Shown one piece after another: positions 26,571-34,599 of a DNA stretch of 64,000 bases. The stretch is from NCBI GenBank assembly GCA_002418265.1, contig DIDS01000019.1:4223-68222 (forward strand), in the 5' to 3' direction. The notes beneath the pieces are model-generated. The model did not search any database and had not been told where the DNA came from. It was given only the letters and a program-made list of their open reading frames with translations. Source of the DNA: Acidimicrobiia bacterium UBA5794. Its GTDB lineage: Bacteria > Actinomycetota > Acidimicrobiia > Spongiisociales > UBA5794. Each line of letters opens with the position of its first letter. Position 1 is the stretch's first letter. Both the position numbers and the translations under genes were made by a program.

Positions 26571-26645
26571 TCAGCGTCCTTCCGTTGGATTGCTGCTCCA
26601 AACAGGCTAGGAACACCGGTGCGCGTTCGCGAGCGGACGCCAATC

Positions 26646-26680
26646 CAGACGTCAGACGTCAGAAGTCAGAAGTCAGAAGT
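26646..26680. repeat. Heptamer array CAGA(C/A)GT at the end of the aminopeptidase gene
   Basis: Five head-to-tail 7-mers: CAGACGT twice (26646-26659) and CAGAAGT three times (26660-26680). The array spans the last codons and stop of the aminopeptidase gene, whose C-terminal residues LLTSDF it encodes. Part of a set of period-7 arrays in gene ends of this window. Confidence 0.88.
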
Positions 26681-29184
26681 CTTCGGATTGCGTTGCCCAT
26701 GCGGTTTTCTTCACGCTTACGCAGTTCGACGTTCGCACGCAAGAGTTCGAGTTCTTGCGCGATGGCTCGGGCCCCGCCCGGAATCTCGTGATCTTCGAAC
26801 CACGCCTCGATCGATGCGGCGACGTCGGGTTCGGAGCGGTGCGGAATCTGATGGATGAAACCTCGCTTGTTCGCGTGCGGCATCGTGTCGATGACGGTGT
26901 CCCAGTTCTCCTCGATGAGCTTCCAGATCATCGGTCCGTTTTCACGATGACCGATCAGAAGGGCGAGAACCCAGAACGAGTCCTGCGTCCTGATCTGTCC
27001 GTCGAGGACCATGTGGAACATGCGTTCGGCCGCTGTTGGGTCCAGCACCTGGGTCGCTGCACGAAGGTATTTGACGGTGTGCTGCGGATTTGTTGCGTTC
27101 TTCGACTTGTCGATGAGCTCGTCAAACAGAACAACATCGCTGTTGGCTGCAACGATCATCAGCGCGGCATCGGCAACTTCCGCATCAACTGGTTCATCGG
27201 AGCGATACATCCGAGTGGCCGTGTCAATTGCGTCCCGATCTGCCCCGAGGTTCCCAAGCGTTCGGAGGAGAAGCCCCCGCATCTGACGTCGACGATCCGA
27301 CTCATCGCCCCCGACGGTCCAGCCGAGCTCTTGGACCTTTCCTGAAACGACGTGGCGTACATACTGCTGCATCGCCGACCGATCATCGGTGGCGATCACA
27401 CGGTCGAGAGCCGAGATGCCGGCGAGTGCGATCGACCACACGTCCACCTCGTCCTCATCCTTGAGCCCAGCGACGAGTTCGAGGTAGCTCGATGCAGGCG
27501 TATCACCCTTGACAACCGCGGCGTAAGCATCCGAGACGATCCCGTATCGTTCGATCGGGTCGAGTTCTGGCAGCCGCTCAATGATGCCGGGTAGCAGCTC
27601 TTCGCTGTAGCCGACTCGAAAAAACCCCTCTCCACCCGCGTTTGCAATGAAGTCGTCGGCAGCCTTGAGGGTGATTGGTTTCTCACCGACAATCGTCTTT
27701 CCATGGCCGTCAGACGATGCGTACAGGACAGGGATCTGCCACGTGCCATCGCCCTCCCCGATGAGGCGAAAGTGCTCCTGGCTCAGACAGAAGTTGCCGG
27801 CTTCGCGTTCGACGATCAAGCGTGGATAGCCACCTTGGAGAATCCACGTATCCATGATCTGGCCGACCGGCTCGTGCGAAGCCTCCTCCAGCGCTGCCCA
27901 CAGGTCAGGGGTGTCGGTATTCCCATATGCATGCTTCTTGAGGTAGGCGTTGATCCCGGTACGGAAGGTCTCTTCCCCGATGTACTGCTCAAGCATCCGG
28001 AGCACGGAGGAACCCTTCTGGTAGGTGAGCACATCAAACATGGCGTTCGCGTCCGACGGAGACTTGACCTCGAATTCGATCGGTCTCGTGGATGCCAGGG
28101 CATCGATCTCCTGGCTGATTGCGCGCATGGCAGAAAACGACAGCCAGCGATTCCATTCAGGCTTGTACGCATCGACACATTTGATCTCCGCAAAGGTCGC
28201 GAACGCCTCGTTGAGCCAGATACCGTTCCACCATTTCATCGTGACCAGATCGCCAAACCACATGTGAGCGATCTCATGGGCAATCACATCTGCCACCCTG
28301 GTGAGCTCACTTTGGGTTGCGGTCTCTGGATTCAGCAACAGCGCCGTTTCTCGATATGTGATGCAACCGAGGTTCTCCATTGCACCAAACGCAAAATCGG
28401 GGATCGCAACCATGTCGAGTTTGTCACCCGGGTACGGAATGTCGTAGTAGTCGGAGAAGAAGCGCAGGGCATGAGCACCCATGTCAAGGGCGAAGTCCGT
28501 GAGGTGTTCGTTCCCCGGCGGAGCAATGATTCGAAGCGGGACACCATCGACGTCAACAGGATCGGTTGCGACAAGATGACCGACAACGAATGCAACGAGG
28601 TAGGTGGACATTTTCATGGTGGTATCGAAGCGAACCTCGACCTTGCCGGAATCGAGAACAGTTCGCCCGATCTCGGCTGCGTTGGTGACGGCAAACAGCC
28701 CTTCTTCGACGATCAGTGTCGTACGGAAGGTTGCCTTGAAATCTGGCTCGTCCCAGCACGGGAAGGCACGGCGCGCATCTGTCGCCTCGAACTGGGTGGT
28801 TGCAATCGTGTGTTCGATGCCATCGTCATCGGTGAACACCGATCGGTAGAAGCCGCGGAGGTCGTCGTTGAGGATGCCGGTGAACTCAATGAAAAGCACC
28901 GCGTTTCCCGATGAGAGTTCGCCCTCGAATATGAGCTTTGCGGTTTCGGAATCCTCATCGAGTACAACCGAGGCGCGGTGATCGGTACCTCCTTGGGATA
29001 CCGTGACGGAACGCAGATCCAACTCGATCGCGTGCAGTTCGATGATCGAGGTCGGTTCGACAATGTCGAGAGCAATCCTGACCGATCCCACAAAGGATGC
29101 AGCAGCGAGATCCGGTTCGATGACTATGTCATAGTGGCTCGGCACCACAATTCGTGGCAGGCGATACTCAGCTTCCGAAGCCAT
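26659..29184 (-). CDS. pepN: M1-family zinc aminopeptidase (aminopeptidase N-like)
   Basis: An 841-residue aminopeptidase that releases N-terminal residues from peptides. It has the exopeptidase motif FGAMEN (266-271), zinc motif HEIAHMW (303-309) with the third ligand Glu326 in WLNEAFATFAE, and the C-terminal ERAP1-like helical repeat domain (LADVW-type repeats from about residue 500). There is no signal peptide, so it is cytoplasmic. AAGGGGA lies just upstream of the ATG. The last codons lie in a heptamer repeat array, so the C-terminal tail may vary between strains. Confidence 0.95.
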   Translation of the reverse strand: MASEAEYRLPRIVVPSHYDIVIEPDLAAASFVGSVRIALDIVEPTSIIELHAIELDLRSVTVSQGGTDHRASVVLDEDSETAKLIFEGELSSGNAVLFIEFTGILNDDLRGFYRSVFTDDDGIEHTIATTQFEATDARRAFPCWDEPDFKATFRTTLIVEEGLFAVTNAAEIGRTVLDSGKVEVRFDTTMKMSTYLVAFVVGHLVATDPVDVDGVPLRIIAPPGNEHLTDFALDMGAHALRFFSDYYDIPYPGDKLDMVAIPDFAFGAMENLGCITYRETALLLNPETATQSELTRVADVIAHEIAHMWFGDLVTMKWWNGIWLNEAFATFAEIKCVDAYKPEWNRWLSFSAMRAISQEIDALASTRPIEFEVKSPSDANAMFDVLTYQKGSSVLRMLEQYIGEETFRTGINAYLKKHAYGNTDTPDLWAALEEASHEPVGQIMDTWILQGGYPRLIVEREAGNFCLSQEHFRLIGEGDGTWQIPVLYASSDGHGKTIVGEKPITLKAADDFIANAGGEGFFRVGYSEELLPGIIERLPELDPIERYGIVSDAYAAVVKGDTPASSYLELVAGLKDEDEVDVWSIALAGISALDRVIATDDRSAMQQYVRHVVSGKVQELGWTVGGDESDRRRQMRGLLLRTLGNLGADRDAIDTATRMYRSDEPVDAEVADAALMIVAANSDVVLFDELIDKSKNATNPQHTVKYLRAATQVLDPTAAERMFHMVLDGQIRTQDSFWVLALLIGHRENGPMIWKLIEENWDTVIDTMPHANKRGFIHQIPHRSEPDVAASIEAWFEDHEIPGGARAIAQELELLRANVELRKREENRMGNAIRRLLTSDF

Positions 29185-29266
29185 GGATTCCCCTTCAAAT
29201 AACAGGCAGTTGGCCCGATGCTAAAGGTCGCCATTCCCGTATTGAGGATGTGGCTACCGTTGGATC

Positions 29267-29467
29267 ATGTGCAGATCGATTCACAGACTCAGAGACGGAC
29301 AGCAGATCCACGGCCATGTCGCGATGGAAGAAGCCGCACGTCAATACGTGCGGAAAGTGTCGGGTTTCACCGAGCCCGCAGCCCACAATCGGGATACATT
29401 CGACCGCGCCGTTGAGGAAGTCACCGCGGCCACCGAACGCCTCATGGCATCCCTGGTCGTCAGGTAG
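29267..29467 (+). CDS. DUF2277 family small protein
   Basis: A 66-residue protein starting MCRSIHRLRDGQ, with QYVRKVSGFTEPAAHN in the middle and FDRAVEEVTAATERLM near the end. This pattern (MCRSI, YVRKVSGF, F-x-A-V-x-x-x-x-x-A-T) is that of the DUF2277 family, common in Actinobacteria and of unknown function. It lies between the divergent aminopeptidase gene and the convergent hicB gene, with 3 bp between stops. Confidence 0.82.
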   Translation: MCRSIHRLRDGQQIHGHVAMEEAARQYVRKVSGFTEPAAHNRDTFDRAVEEVTAATERLMASLVVR

Positions 29468-29470
29468 CGA

Positions 29471-29875
29471 TTACTCGGCAAGGATCTGGCTCACTCGTTG
29501 ATGCGACACACCTAGGAGTGCACCAATGTCTCGCATCGACAAGCCCTCATCGCGCAACAGTGCAGCGGTGTGCCTCCGAAGGTCAGCAGCGTGGGCCATT
29601 GCTTCCTCAGCCACAGCAGTCGTCGACGCAAGCTGTTCCAGGACGACGGCCGCCTCGGGTGGAGGAATAACCGTGGGGTCGATGCCGCCGACGTCTTCCG
29701 GGGGAATGCCAAGTGCGAGACCAATCGCTTCTCGGGCCATGCCTTCGACCTGATCGAGCCTCTTCACCTGCGAAAAGACGCCGCTGAGTTCCGGAACGCT
29801 GATCGCCCACCAACTCCCAGATCGCACAACTTCGACCCGGTACGGCCTTGTACGTACTCGCTTAGCCATTCGCAC
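29471..29875 (-). CDS. hicB: HicB-like antitoxin with C-terminal helix-turn-helix
   Basis: A 134-residue protein. The N-terminal half (RVEVVRSGSWWAISVPELSGVFSQVKRLDQVEGMAREAIGLALG) has the strand-strand-helix layout of HicB, a degenerate RNase H fold that binds HicA. The C-terminal half ends with a helix-turn-helix, GLSMRDIGALLGVSHQRVSQ, suited to binding the operon's own promoter. Start GTG at 29875, with AAAGGA five to six bases upstream, overlaps the hicA end by 14 bp. Antitoxin and autorepressor roles are inferred from family and gene order. Confidence 0.75.
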   Translation of the reverse strand: MRMAKRVRTRPYRVEVVRSGSWWAISVPELSGVFSQVKRLDQVEGMAREAIGLALGIPPEDVGGIDPTVIPPPEAAVVLEQLASTTAVAEEAMAHAADLRRHTAALLRDEGLSMRDIGALLGVSHQRVSQILAE

Positions 29876-30065
29876 ACACGTCCTTTGCTTCCTTGATGAT
29901 GCCGCGTGCTGTGTACTCGTTGATTTCTCGGTGTCGAGGTATCACAAGACGTCTGGTACCAAGCATCCACAGTTCATGCTTGGCTCCCTGTCTCACCATG
30001 CCAAATTCCAGGTTTGCGTCATCTGCCAACACGCGAATCTCTCGTACAAGATCGCGTCGCTTCAT
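29862..30065 (-). CDS. hicA: HicA-like mRNA interferase toxin
   Basis: A 67-residue dsRBD-like protein: MKRRDLVREIRVLADD, then QGAKHELWMLGTRRLVIPRHREINEYTARGIIKEA. The His at residue 30 lies where HicA toxins carry the catalytic His (usually GSH), and IPRHREIN matches the family's VPRHxxL strand-helix. It should cleave mRNA in ribosomes' absence of HicB. Toxin-first order with an overlapping antitoxin is the standard hicAB arrangement. A palindrome lies just upstream. Confidence 0.75.
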   Translation of the reverse strand: MKRRDLVREIRVLADDANLEFGMVRQGAKHELWMLGTRRLVIPRHREINEYTARGIIKEAKDVCANG

Positions 30066-30072
30066 GGGTGCA

Positions 30073-30088
30073 GTCTATCCCTATAGAC
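30073..30088. promoter_or_regulatory. Palindrome upstream of hicAB, candidate operator
   Basis: GTCTAT-CCCT-ATAGAC has perfect 6-bp arms and ends 8 bases before the hicA start codon. The HicB helix-turn-helix makes it a reasonable autoregulatory site; this is inference. Confidence 0.5.
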
Positions 30089-30134
30089 AATTCAAGTCTA
30101 GGCAGATAGCCGCTCGATCTCAAATCTGACTTCG

Positions 30135-30177
30135 GGAACCCGAAGCGGGTTCCTTGGAGTCCAGCAAGCTGAACTCC
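30135..30177 (-). terminator. Two adjacent hairpins downstream of the ccm operon
   Basis: GGAACCCG-AAG-CGGGTTCC (30135-30153) is a perfect 8-bp stem with a 3-base loop. GGAGTCCAGC-AA-GCTGAACTCC (30156-30177) is a 10-bp stem with one mismatch. Neither is followed by a T-run. They lie between hicA and the end of the ccm operon and probably stop or stabilise the operon's transcript. Confidence 0.5.
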
Positions 30178-30180
30178 TGA

Positions 30181-30243
30181 CATCGGTTGTCGGTCATCGG
30201 TTGTCGGTTATCGGTCATCTGACGTCTGACATCTGACGTCTGA
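30181..30243. repeat. Nine-unit heptamer array after the ccm operon
   Basis: Consecutive 7-mers: CATCGGT, TGTCGGT, CATCGGT, TGTCGGT, TATCGGT, CATCTGA, CGTCTGA, CATCTGA, CGTCTGA. The first five share NNTCGGT and the last four CNTCTGA. The array ends 2 bases before the stop codon of the CcmG-like gene. Confidence 0.9.
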
Positions 30244-30245
30244 CT

Positions 30246-30848
30246 TCAACGGTTCTCCACGTCGCCTGTGGAGACGTCGTCGATGGCGTCGCCGACGATG
30301 ATCTTGTCGATCGTTGCACGCAAGAGTCCGTACGAGACAGGACCTGACACCTTTCCGACCACGATGCCATCTCGGTCAACGAAGAAGGTCTCGGGCAGAC
30401 CGAGAACACCCCATTCAAAGGCGGTGGTTGACCCTTCATCCACCGTGTACACGGTTACCTCACTTCGTCCAAGTTCATCAAGAAATGCCTCGGCGTTTTT
30501 GGGATCATCCTGATAGTTGATCGCAACGAACGTCGTGTCGAACGCTTCGTAGTCTGATGCTGCCTGCATGAGCGCCGCATGCTCGGTCCGACAGCCAAGG
30601 CACCACGATGCCCAGAAGTTGACCACGACGATGTCTCCTGCGTAGTCAGCAATAGAGATCTCTCCGGACCCGTCCATCAGTGAAATCGGTGCATCAGGTG
30701 CTGGCTGGCCGCGCAACGGGGATGCTGTAACGGTGGGATCCGATCCAAACCGCGATGCAAAGATGATCGCGAGGGCGACAAATGCAAGTCCACCGACAAT
30801 CGCAACCCACACCATGCGTGAGCCGCGTTGTTCGGTCGCGCTACCCAT
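30246..30848 (-). CDS. ccmG: ResA/CcmG-like thiol-disulfide oxidoreductase
   Basis: A 200-residue membrane-anchored thioredoxin that reduces apocytochrome or CcmH thiols outside the cytoplasm. A single N-terminal helix (MVWVAIVGGLAFVALAIIFA) precedes a TlpA-like domain with the active site WASWCLGCRTEH and the cis-Pro segment GVLGLPETFFVDRDG. The unusual LG between the cysteines may shift redox potential. Start ATG at 30848 overlaps the end of the TPR gene by 8 bp. It is the last gene of the ccm operon. Confidence 0.86.
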   Translation of the reverse strand: MGSATEQRGSRMVWVAIVGGLAFVALAIIFASRFGSDPTVTASPLRGQPAPDAPISLMDGSGEISIADYAGDIVVVNFWASWCLGCRTEHAALMQAASDYEAFDTTFVAINYQDDPKNAEAFLDELGRSEVTVYTVDEGSTTAFEWGVLGLPETFFVDRDGIVVGKVSGPVSYGLLRATIDKIIVGDAIDDVSTGDVENR

Positions 30849-31617
30849 CGGTTTCACCAAGTGTGGCTATCAGATCAAGAGCGAGGTCCTTGATCTCTTG
30901 AGGTGTCTCGTCAGATGAAGCCACTGCGGTGAGCATCACGATTGCTTCGTCGTTACGACCGAGGGACGCATAGACGTTTCCGAGGAACCAGCGTGCGGTC
31001 AGGAAGGTGGGATCTCGCTCAAGGGCTGCTTCGAGATAGCTCGCAGCCAGATCGTCGTATCCCGACAGGTACGTCATCCACCCGACGTTGGCGAGTGCTT
31101 CAGGATTCTGTTCGGACTCAAGGATCACGAAGTAATGCTCAAGGGCCTTGTCGAAATCACCAGCCTCGAAGTACCGACGAGCCAACGCAAGCCTCATGGG
31201 GATGACACCAGGGTTCTCGGCGACGACCGCCTCCATCTCTTCGTTCGAAACGGTCGACAGATCACGCCCGTTGGGATCGGTGAGTGCAGCTTGCGCAACA
31301 CCCTCGACCCCGCTGGTTGAGTCTGCGGTGAGCGAGATCACCGCAAAGGTTGCAATGCCCGATACCGCAAGGGCGACGACGAGTATGCCAACCTTGGCCC
31401 GCTTGGTGAGCCAGGCGCCGTCAGTCGCTCCATCGTCGGGGGAGTCCCCCGTGTCGGCAGATCTGGCTGCAATGGCGGCATTGAGCTCAGCCGTGTACTT
31501 GTCCGTCAAACGTTTCGCAGTGGCCTCATCGATGTCTCCATCGGTGAGTTGCTGTTCAACATCGGCAAGCTCCTGATTGAGTATCTCGATCTTTTCGAGA
31601 GATTGATCAAGGGGCAC
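30841..31617 (-). CDS. ccmI: TPR membrane protein of cytochrome c maturation (CcmI/CycH-like)
   Basis: About 258 residues. The N-terminal cytoplasmic coiled stretch SLEKIEILNQELADVEQQLTDGDIDEATAKRLTDKY precedes one membrane helix (VGILVVALAVSGIATFAVISL) and then tetratricopeptide repeats, e.g. FDKALEHYFVILESEQNPEALANVG and DEAIVMLTA. In System I this partner presents apocytochrome to the CcmF/CcmH lyase. Start GTG at 31617 overlaps the ccmH end by 11 bp; a longer frame reads inside ccmH. Assignment is by context plus TPR topology. Confidence 0.75.
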   Translation of the reverse strand: MPLDQSLEKIEILNQELADVEQQLTDGDIDEATAKRLTDKYTAELNAAIAARSADTGDSPDDGATDGAWLTKRAKVGILVVALAVSGIATFAVISLTADSTSGVEGVAQAALTDPNGRDLSTVSNEEMEAVVAENPGVIPMRLALARRYFEAGDFDKALEHYFVILESEQNPEALANVGWMTYLSGYDDLAASYLEAALERDPTFLTARWFLGNVYASLGRNDEAIVMLTAVASSDETPQEIKDLALDLIATLGETDG

Positions 31618-32032
31618 GCGTACTCTTCTCCGACATCCGGGATGCTTGCCTGATACCGACGATCGCGACAAGTCCGCCAATCAGGGCCGCAACTGGGAGG
31701 GCCCACAGAAAAACCGACCAGCTTGAGGTTGAGGTGTCGAGAATATATGAATCCCCGAAATTCGCAGCGAACTCGGCACGGATCTCTTCATCGGTCTCAC
31801 CCGATTCGACCCTCTCACGGATGAGAGCGCGGTAATCCCCTGCAACCGCCGACGATGACTCCTCAAGGGACTCACCGTTGCAAAACGGGCATTTGATCGA
31901 GGATGCCAAAGCCGAGACACGGTCGTCAGTCGTCGGTGCAGAGGCAGTGCCACCAGCAAGTCCCACAACGATGATCCCAAGCGCGATCGCGCCAATGGCG
32001 ATCGGAAGCAAGGTCTTCATCGTGTCACTCAT
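31607..32032 (-). CDS. ccmH: Cytochrome c maturation protein CcmH
   Basis: A 141-residue protein with a membrane-anchoring N-terminus, the thiol motif IKCPFCNGESLEESSS (CPFC, the LRCxxC site), RALIRERVESGETDEEIRAEF, and a C-terminal membrane helix. This is the CcmH/NrfF fold that reduces the apocytochrome CxxCH cysteines before heme ligation. It starts ATG at 32032, overlapping the ccmF stop by 8 bp. Confidence 0.92.
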   Translation of the reverse strand: MSDTMKTLLPIAIGAIALGIIVVGLAGGTASAPTTDDRVSALASSIKCPFCNGESLEESSSAVAGDYRALIRERVESGETDEEIRAEFAANFGDSYILDTSTSSWSVFLWALPVAALIGGLVAIVGIRQASRMSEKSTRAP

Positions 32033-34064
32033 CAGCGGTCTCTCGCGACGTCGGTTCCTGAGCTGTCACCACATCTGACGTTTCACGACGTCGTGCTGGT
32101 TTCCGCATCATGGCAAGACCACCACCAGCAACGACAACAAGTCCTCCGAACCAGAGCAGCCATTGGTAGGGAAAGATGAAGACATTCAACAACACGGAAT
32201 CAACCGAACCGCCTGCCAGCCCGACATACACATCGGTGGTGAACGATGTCCACACGTCTGGGGTTCCGATGGGCTGTGCAACACCCGGGTAGCTGTTGAC
32301 AGAGGGGCTCAACAGCGCCTTCTCGTCGCTGCACGATTCGTCAAGGACAAGGACCCTGGCACCGGTCACCGTTCGATGCGGCTCAATGTTCTCGAACGGG
32401 CCGACGTACGACAAACAGAACCCACCTGCGACCGCCGTCTCGCCCTGATTGATCCGGACGACCTCTCGCACCGCAAGACCACTCGTTGTTGCAAGTGCAA
32501 TCGCGACAAGGGCGATCCCAAGGTGGGCAAGTTGCCCTCCCCAGTAGCCCGGATCGTTCGCAACCACCTTGCGAGATGCTCCCAGTATCCCCTCCGGTCT
32601 TGCGGCGACCACCTCGACAAAGCGAATGACGAGTGCACCGATCACAAAGACCGCTATCACGAGTGTGACGAGCACACCGACAGAATCAAGCCCGGCGAGT
32701 ACAGCCACGGCACCCGTGACGAGACCCAACGCAATGGCCCACCGGAGTCGTCTCCACAGAATCGCACCTGTTGCGACCCTCCATGGAGCGACTGAACCGA
32801 GACCGATCGTCAACAACAGCAGGAGAGCAAGCGGGACCGCGGCCTTGTCGAAGAACGGACGACCCACCGACACCTGATCGCCGGAGAGGGCCTCAACGAT
32901 GAGTGGATACATGGTTCCGAACAGGACTGTGAAGGTCAGGACGGTCAGCAGCAGGTTGTTGGCGAGGATGAAACCCTCGCGTGACACCAACGAATCCAGG
33001 CGCGGGGCTTGAGCGATGTCCCGTGCGCGCACGACGAACAGGGCCAGGGAGGCAACCACCACGATCAGAAGGAATGTCAAGATTGCCGGACCAACGGCGG
33101 ATTGGGTGAAGGAGTGCACTGAGGCAATGACGCCCGACCTTGTCAGGAACGTGCCAAGGATTGTGAGCGCAAACGCAGCGATTACCAGCATGAAATTCCA
33201 CGCTTGGAGCATGCCGCGCCTTCGCTGCACAAGTGCCGAGTGGAGGAATGCAGTCGCGGCAAGCCACGGAAGCAGCGCGGCGTTTTCGACCGGGTCCCAC
33301 GCCCAGTAACCACCCCATCCAAGGACCTCATATGACCACCATGCACCGAGAAAGATTCCTGTCGTGAGGAACACCCACGAAATCAGCGTCCAACGGTGCG
33401 AACGATCGAGCCAGGATGTGCCTGATTCCTTGAGCCACAGGGCAGCGATCGCAAACCCGAACGGCACGGTCATCCCGACGTACCCGACGTAGAGCATCGG
33501 CGGGTGGACGGCCATCAGGATGTGGTTCTGAAGCAATGGGTTCGGGCCGAGCCCCTCGGCTGGCGCGACCGACGCCGACAGCGGCCACCATGACGTCGCG
33601 CTACACACACCGCCTGCGACATCGGTGCACACCGCAAATGGATTCGCCGCGGTCGCCATCAACCCGAACCAGAACACCGCAACGCCTCCCATAACGGCGA
33701 GGGCGAGAATGCCGAGGCGATCATTCGATGATTTCGATCTGAAGACGAGCCAGATGAACACCGCAAGCAGCAGTCCCCACAGGACGATCGACCCTTCGAG
33801 AGCAGCCCAGCCTCCCGCGAAGAGAAAGATGAGCGGTGTCGTGGAGGCTGTGTTGTTCGCGATGTAGGCAATGGAAAAGTCGTGGGAAAGAATTCCGATC
33901 TCAAGCAGGACAAAGGAGGCCACGGACGCGCCAATGAGGACGCGGACCGGAACCACGACGAGTCCTTTGTCTCCGGTCGCCGAACCTCGCACCCCTTGGA
34001 CGACAAGCGCCACCGCGGCGCCAAGCGCCACAAGGACCGCCGCATAGCCTGCGGTTGCAATCAT
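32025..34064 (-). CDS. ccmF: Heme lyase CcmF
   Basis: A 679-residue polytopic membrane protein with about 15 helices. It carries the heme-handling WWD segment as GGYWAWDPVENAALLPW, with PPMLYVGYVG before it and the conserved LTRSGVIASVHSF after it. CcmF takes heme from holo-CcmE and attaches it to apocytochrome c. Its stop overlaps ccmH and its start overlaps ccmE (ATGA). Confidence 0.95.
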   Translation of the reverse strand: MIATAGYAAVLVALGAAVALVVQGVRGSATGDKGLVVVPVRVLIGASVASFVLLEIGILSHDFSIAYIANNTASTTPLIFLFAGGWAALEGSIVLWGLLLAVFIWLVFRSKSSNDRLGILALAVMGGVAVFWFGLMATAANPFAVCTDVAGGVCSATSWWPLSASVAPAEGLGPNPLLQNHILMAVHPPMLYVGYVGMTVPFGFAIAALWLKESGTSWLDRSHRWTLISWVFLTTGIFLGAWWSYEVLGWGGYWAWDPVENAALLPWLAATAFLHSALVQRRRGMLQAWNFMLVIAAFALTILGTFLTRSGVIASVHSFTQSAVGPAILTFLLIVVVASLALFVVRARDIAQAPRLDSLVSREGFILANNLLLTVLTFTVLFGTMYPLIVEALSGDQVSVGRPFFDKAAVPLALLLLLTIGLGSVAPWRVATGAILWRRLRWAIALGLVTGAVAVLAGLDSVGVLVTLVIAVFVIGALVIRFVEVVAARPEGILGASRKVVANDPGYWGGQLAHLGIALVAIALATTSGLAVREVVRINQGETAVAGGFCLSYVGPFENIEPHRTVTGARVLVLDESCSDEKALLSPSVNSYPGVAQPIGTPDVWTSFTTDVYVGLAGGSVDSVLLNVFIFPYQWLLWFGGLVVVAGGGLAMMRKPARRRETSDVVTAQEPTSRETADE

Positions 34065-34471
34065 GGGTCGCTACACGAGTGGCGTTCAGTGTCGTAGTGC
34101 TCGTCATCTGAGCGATACTGCTCGTCGTGTTTGACGAGCATCGTTTCGGACTCGAACACGGTTCCATCCCAGGTCCCCTCAACAACCACACCAATGCCCT
34201 CTTGGAACAACTGTGGGGGCACACCGGTGTGGATCACGGTCACATCCGTGTCACAGTCCTCCACCGTGAATGACACCGTCGTCCCTCCATCGACAACAGA
34301 ACCGGGAGCGACCCGCCCGCCGAGGCGAAGCCGCTCATTGGAGCCCGGTCGTTCCTGTACCTCAGCTGGTGTGTTGTAGTACACCAACGAAGCAGACAGG
34401 TTCACCAACAGGAAGGCCAGGACGGCGATGATGACGACCGCAGGAATAACGAAACGGGCATAGCGTCTCAC
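34061..34471 (-). CDS. ccmE: Heme chaperone CcmE
   Basis: A 136-residue periplasmic-type heme chaperone with one N-terminal helix (FVIPAVVIIAVLAFLLVNLSASLVYY) and an OB-fold domain (LRLGGRVAPGSV, VEGTWDGTVFESETMLVKHDEQY). The His in KHDEQY is the covalent heme ligand seen in bacterial CcmE, rather than the Cys variant described in archaea. The C-terminus is His/Asp-rich. Starts GTG in a GTGA overlap with the ccmD stop. Confidence 0.93.
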   Translation of the reverse strand: MRRYARFVIPAVVIIAVLAFLLVNLSASLVYYNTPAEVQERPGSNERLRLGGRVAPGSVVDGGTTVSFTVEDCDTDVTVIHTGVPPQLFQEGIGVVVEGTWDGTVFESETMLVKHDEQYRSDDEHYDTERHSCSDP

Positions 34472-34599
34472 TGATCTGCCTCAAGTCTCTGTCGTGCCTT
34501 GTTGATCCTCGTTGCAATCGATGCTGCGAACACCACGAGGCTGATGTAGGTGGCTGCAAAGGCAAGCCCAACCCAATTCCACTGCTCCGCGAGGTTCAT
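34468..34599 (-). CDS. ccmD: CcmD-like small membrane protein, 43 residues
   Basis: I translated this short frame by hand. It starts MNLAEQWNWVGLAFAAT, continues as one hydrophobic helix and ends with a basic tail INKARQRLEADQ. Length, single helix, and location between ccmC and ccmE fit CcmD, which helps release holo-CcmE from the CcmABC exporter. The ATG overlaps the ccmC stop (TGATG) and its TGA overlaps the ccmE GTG, so coding is strongly supported by overlap on both sides. Confidence 0.88.
   Translation of the reverse strand: MNLAEQWNWVGLAFAATYISLVVFAASIATRINKARQRLEADQ

Noticed and set aside
27703..28914. 403-codon plus-strand frame
   Set aside because: Lies opposite the conserved zinc and GAMEN motifs of the M1 aminopeptidase; no recognisable domain.
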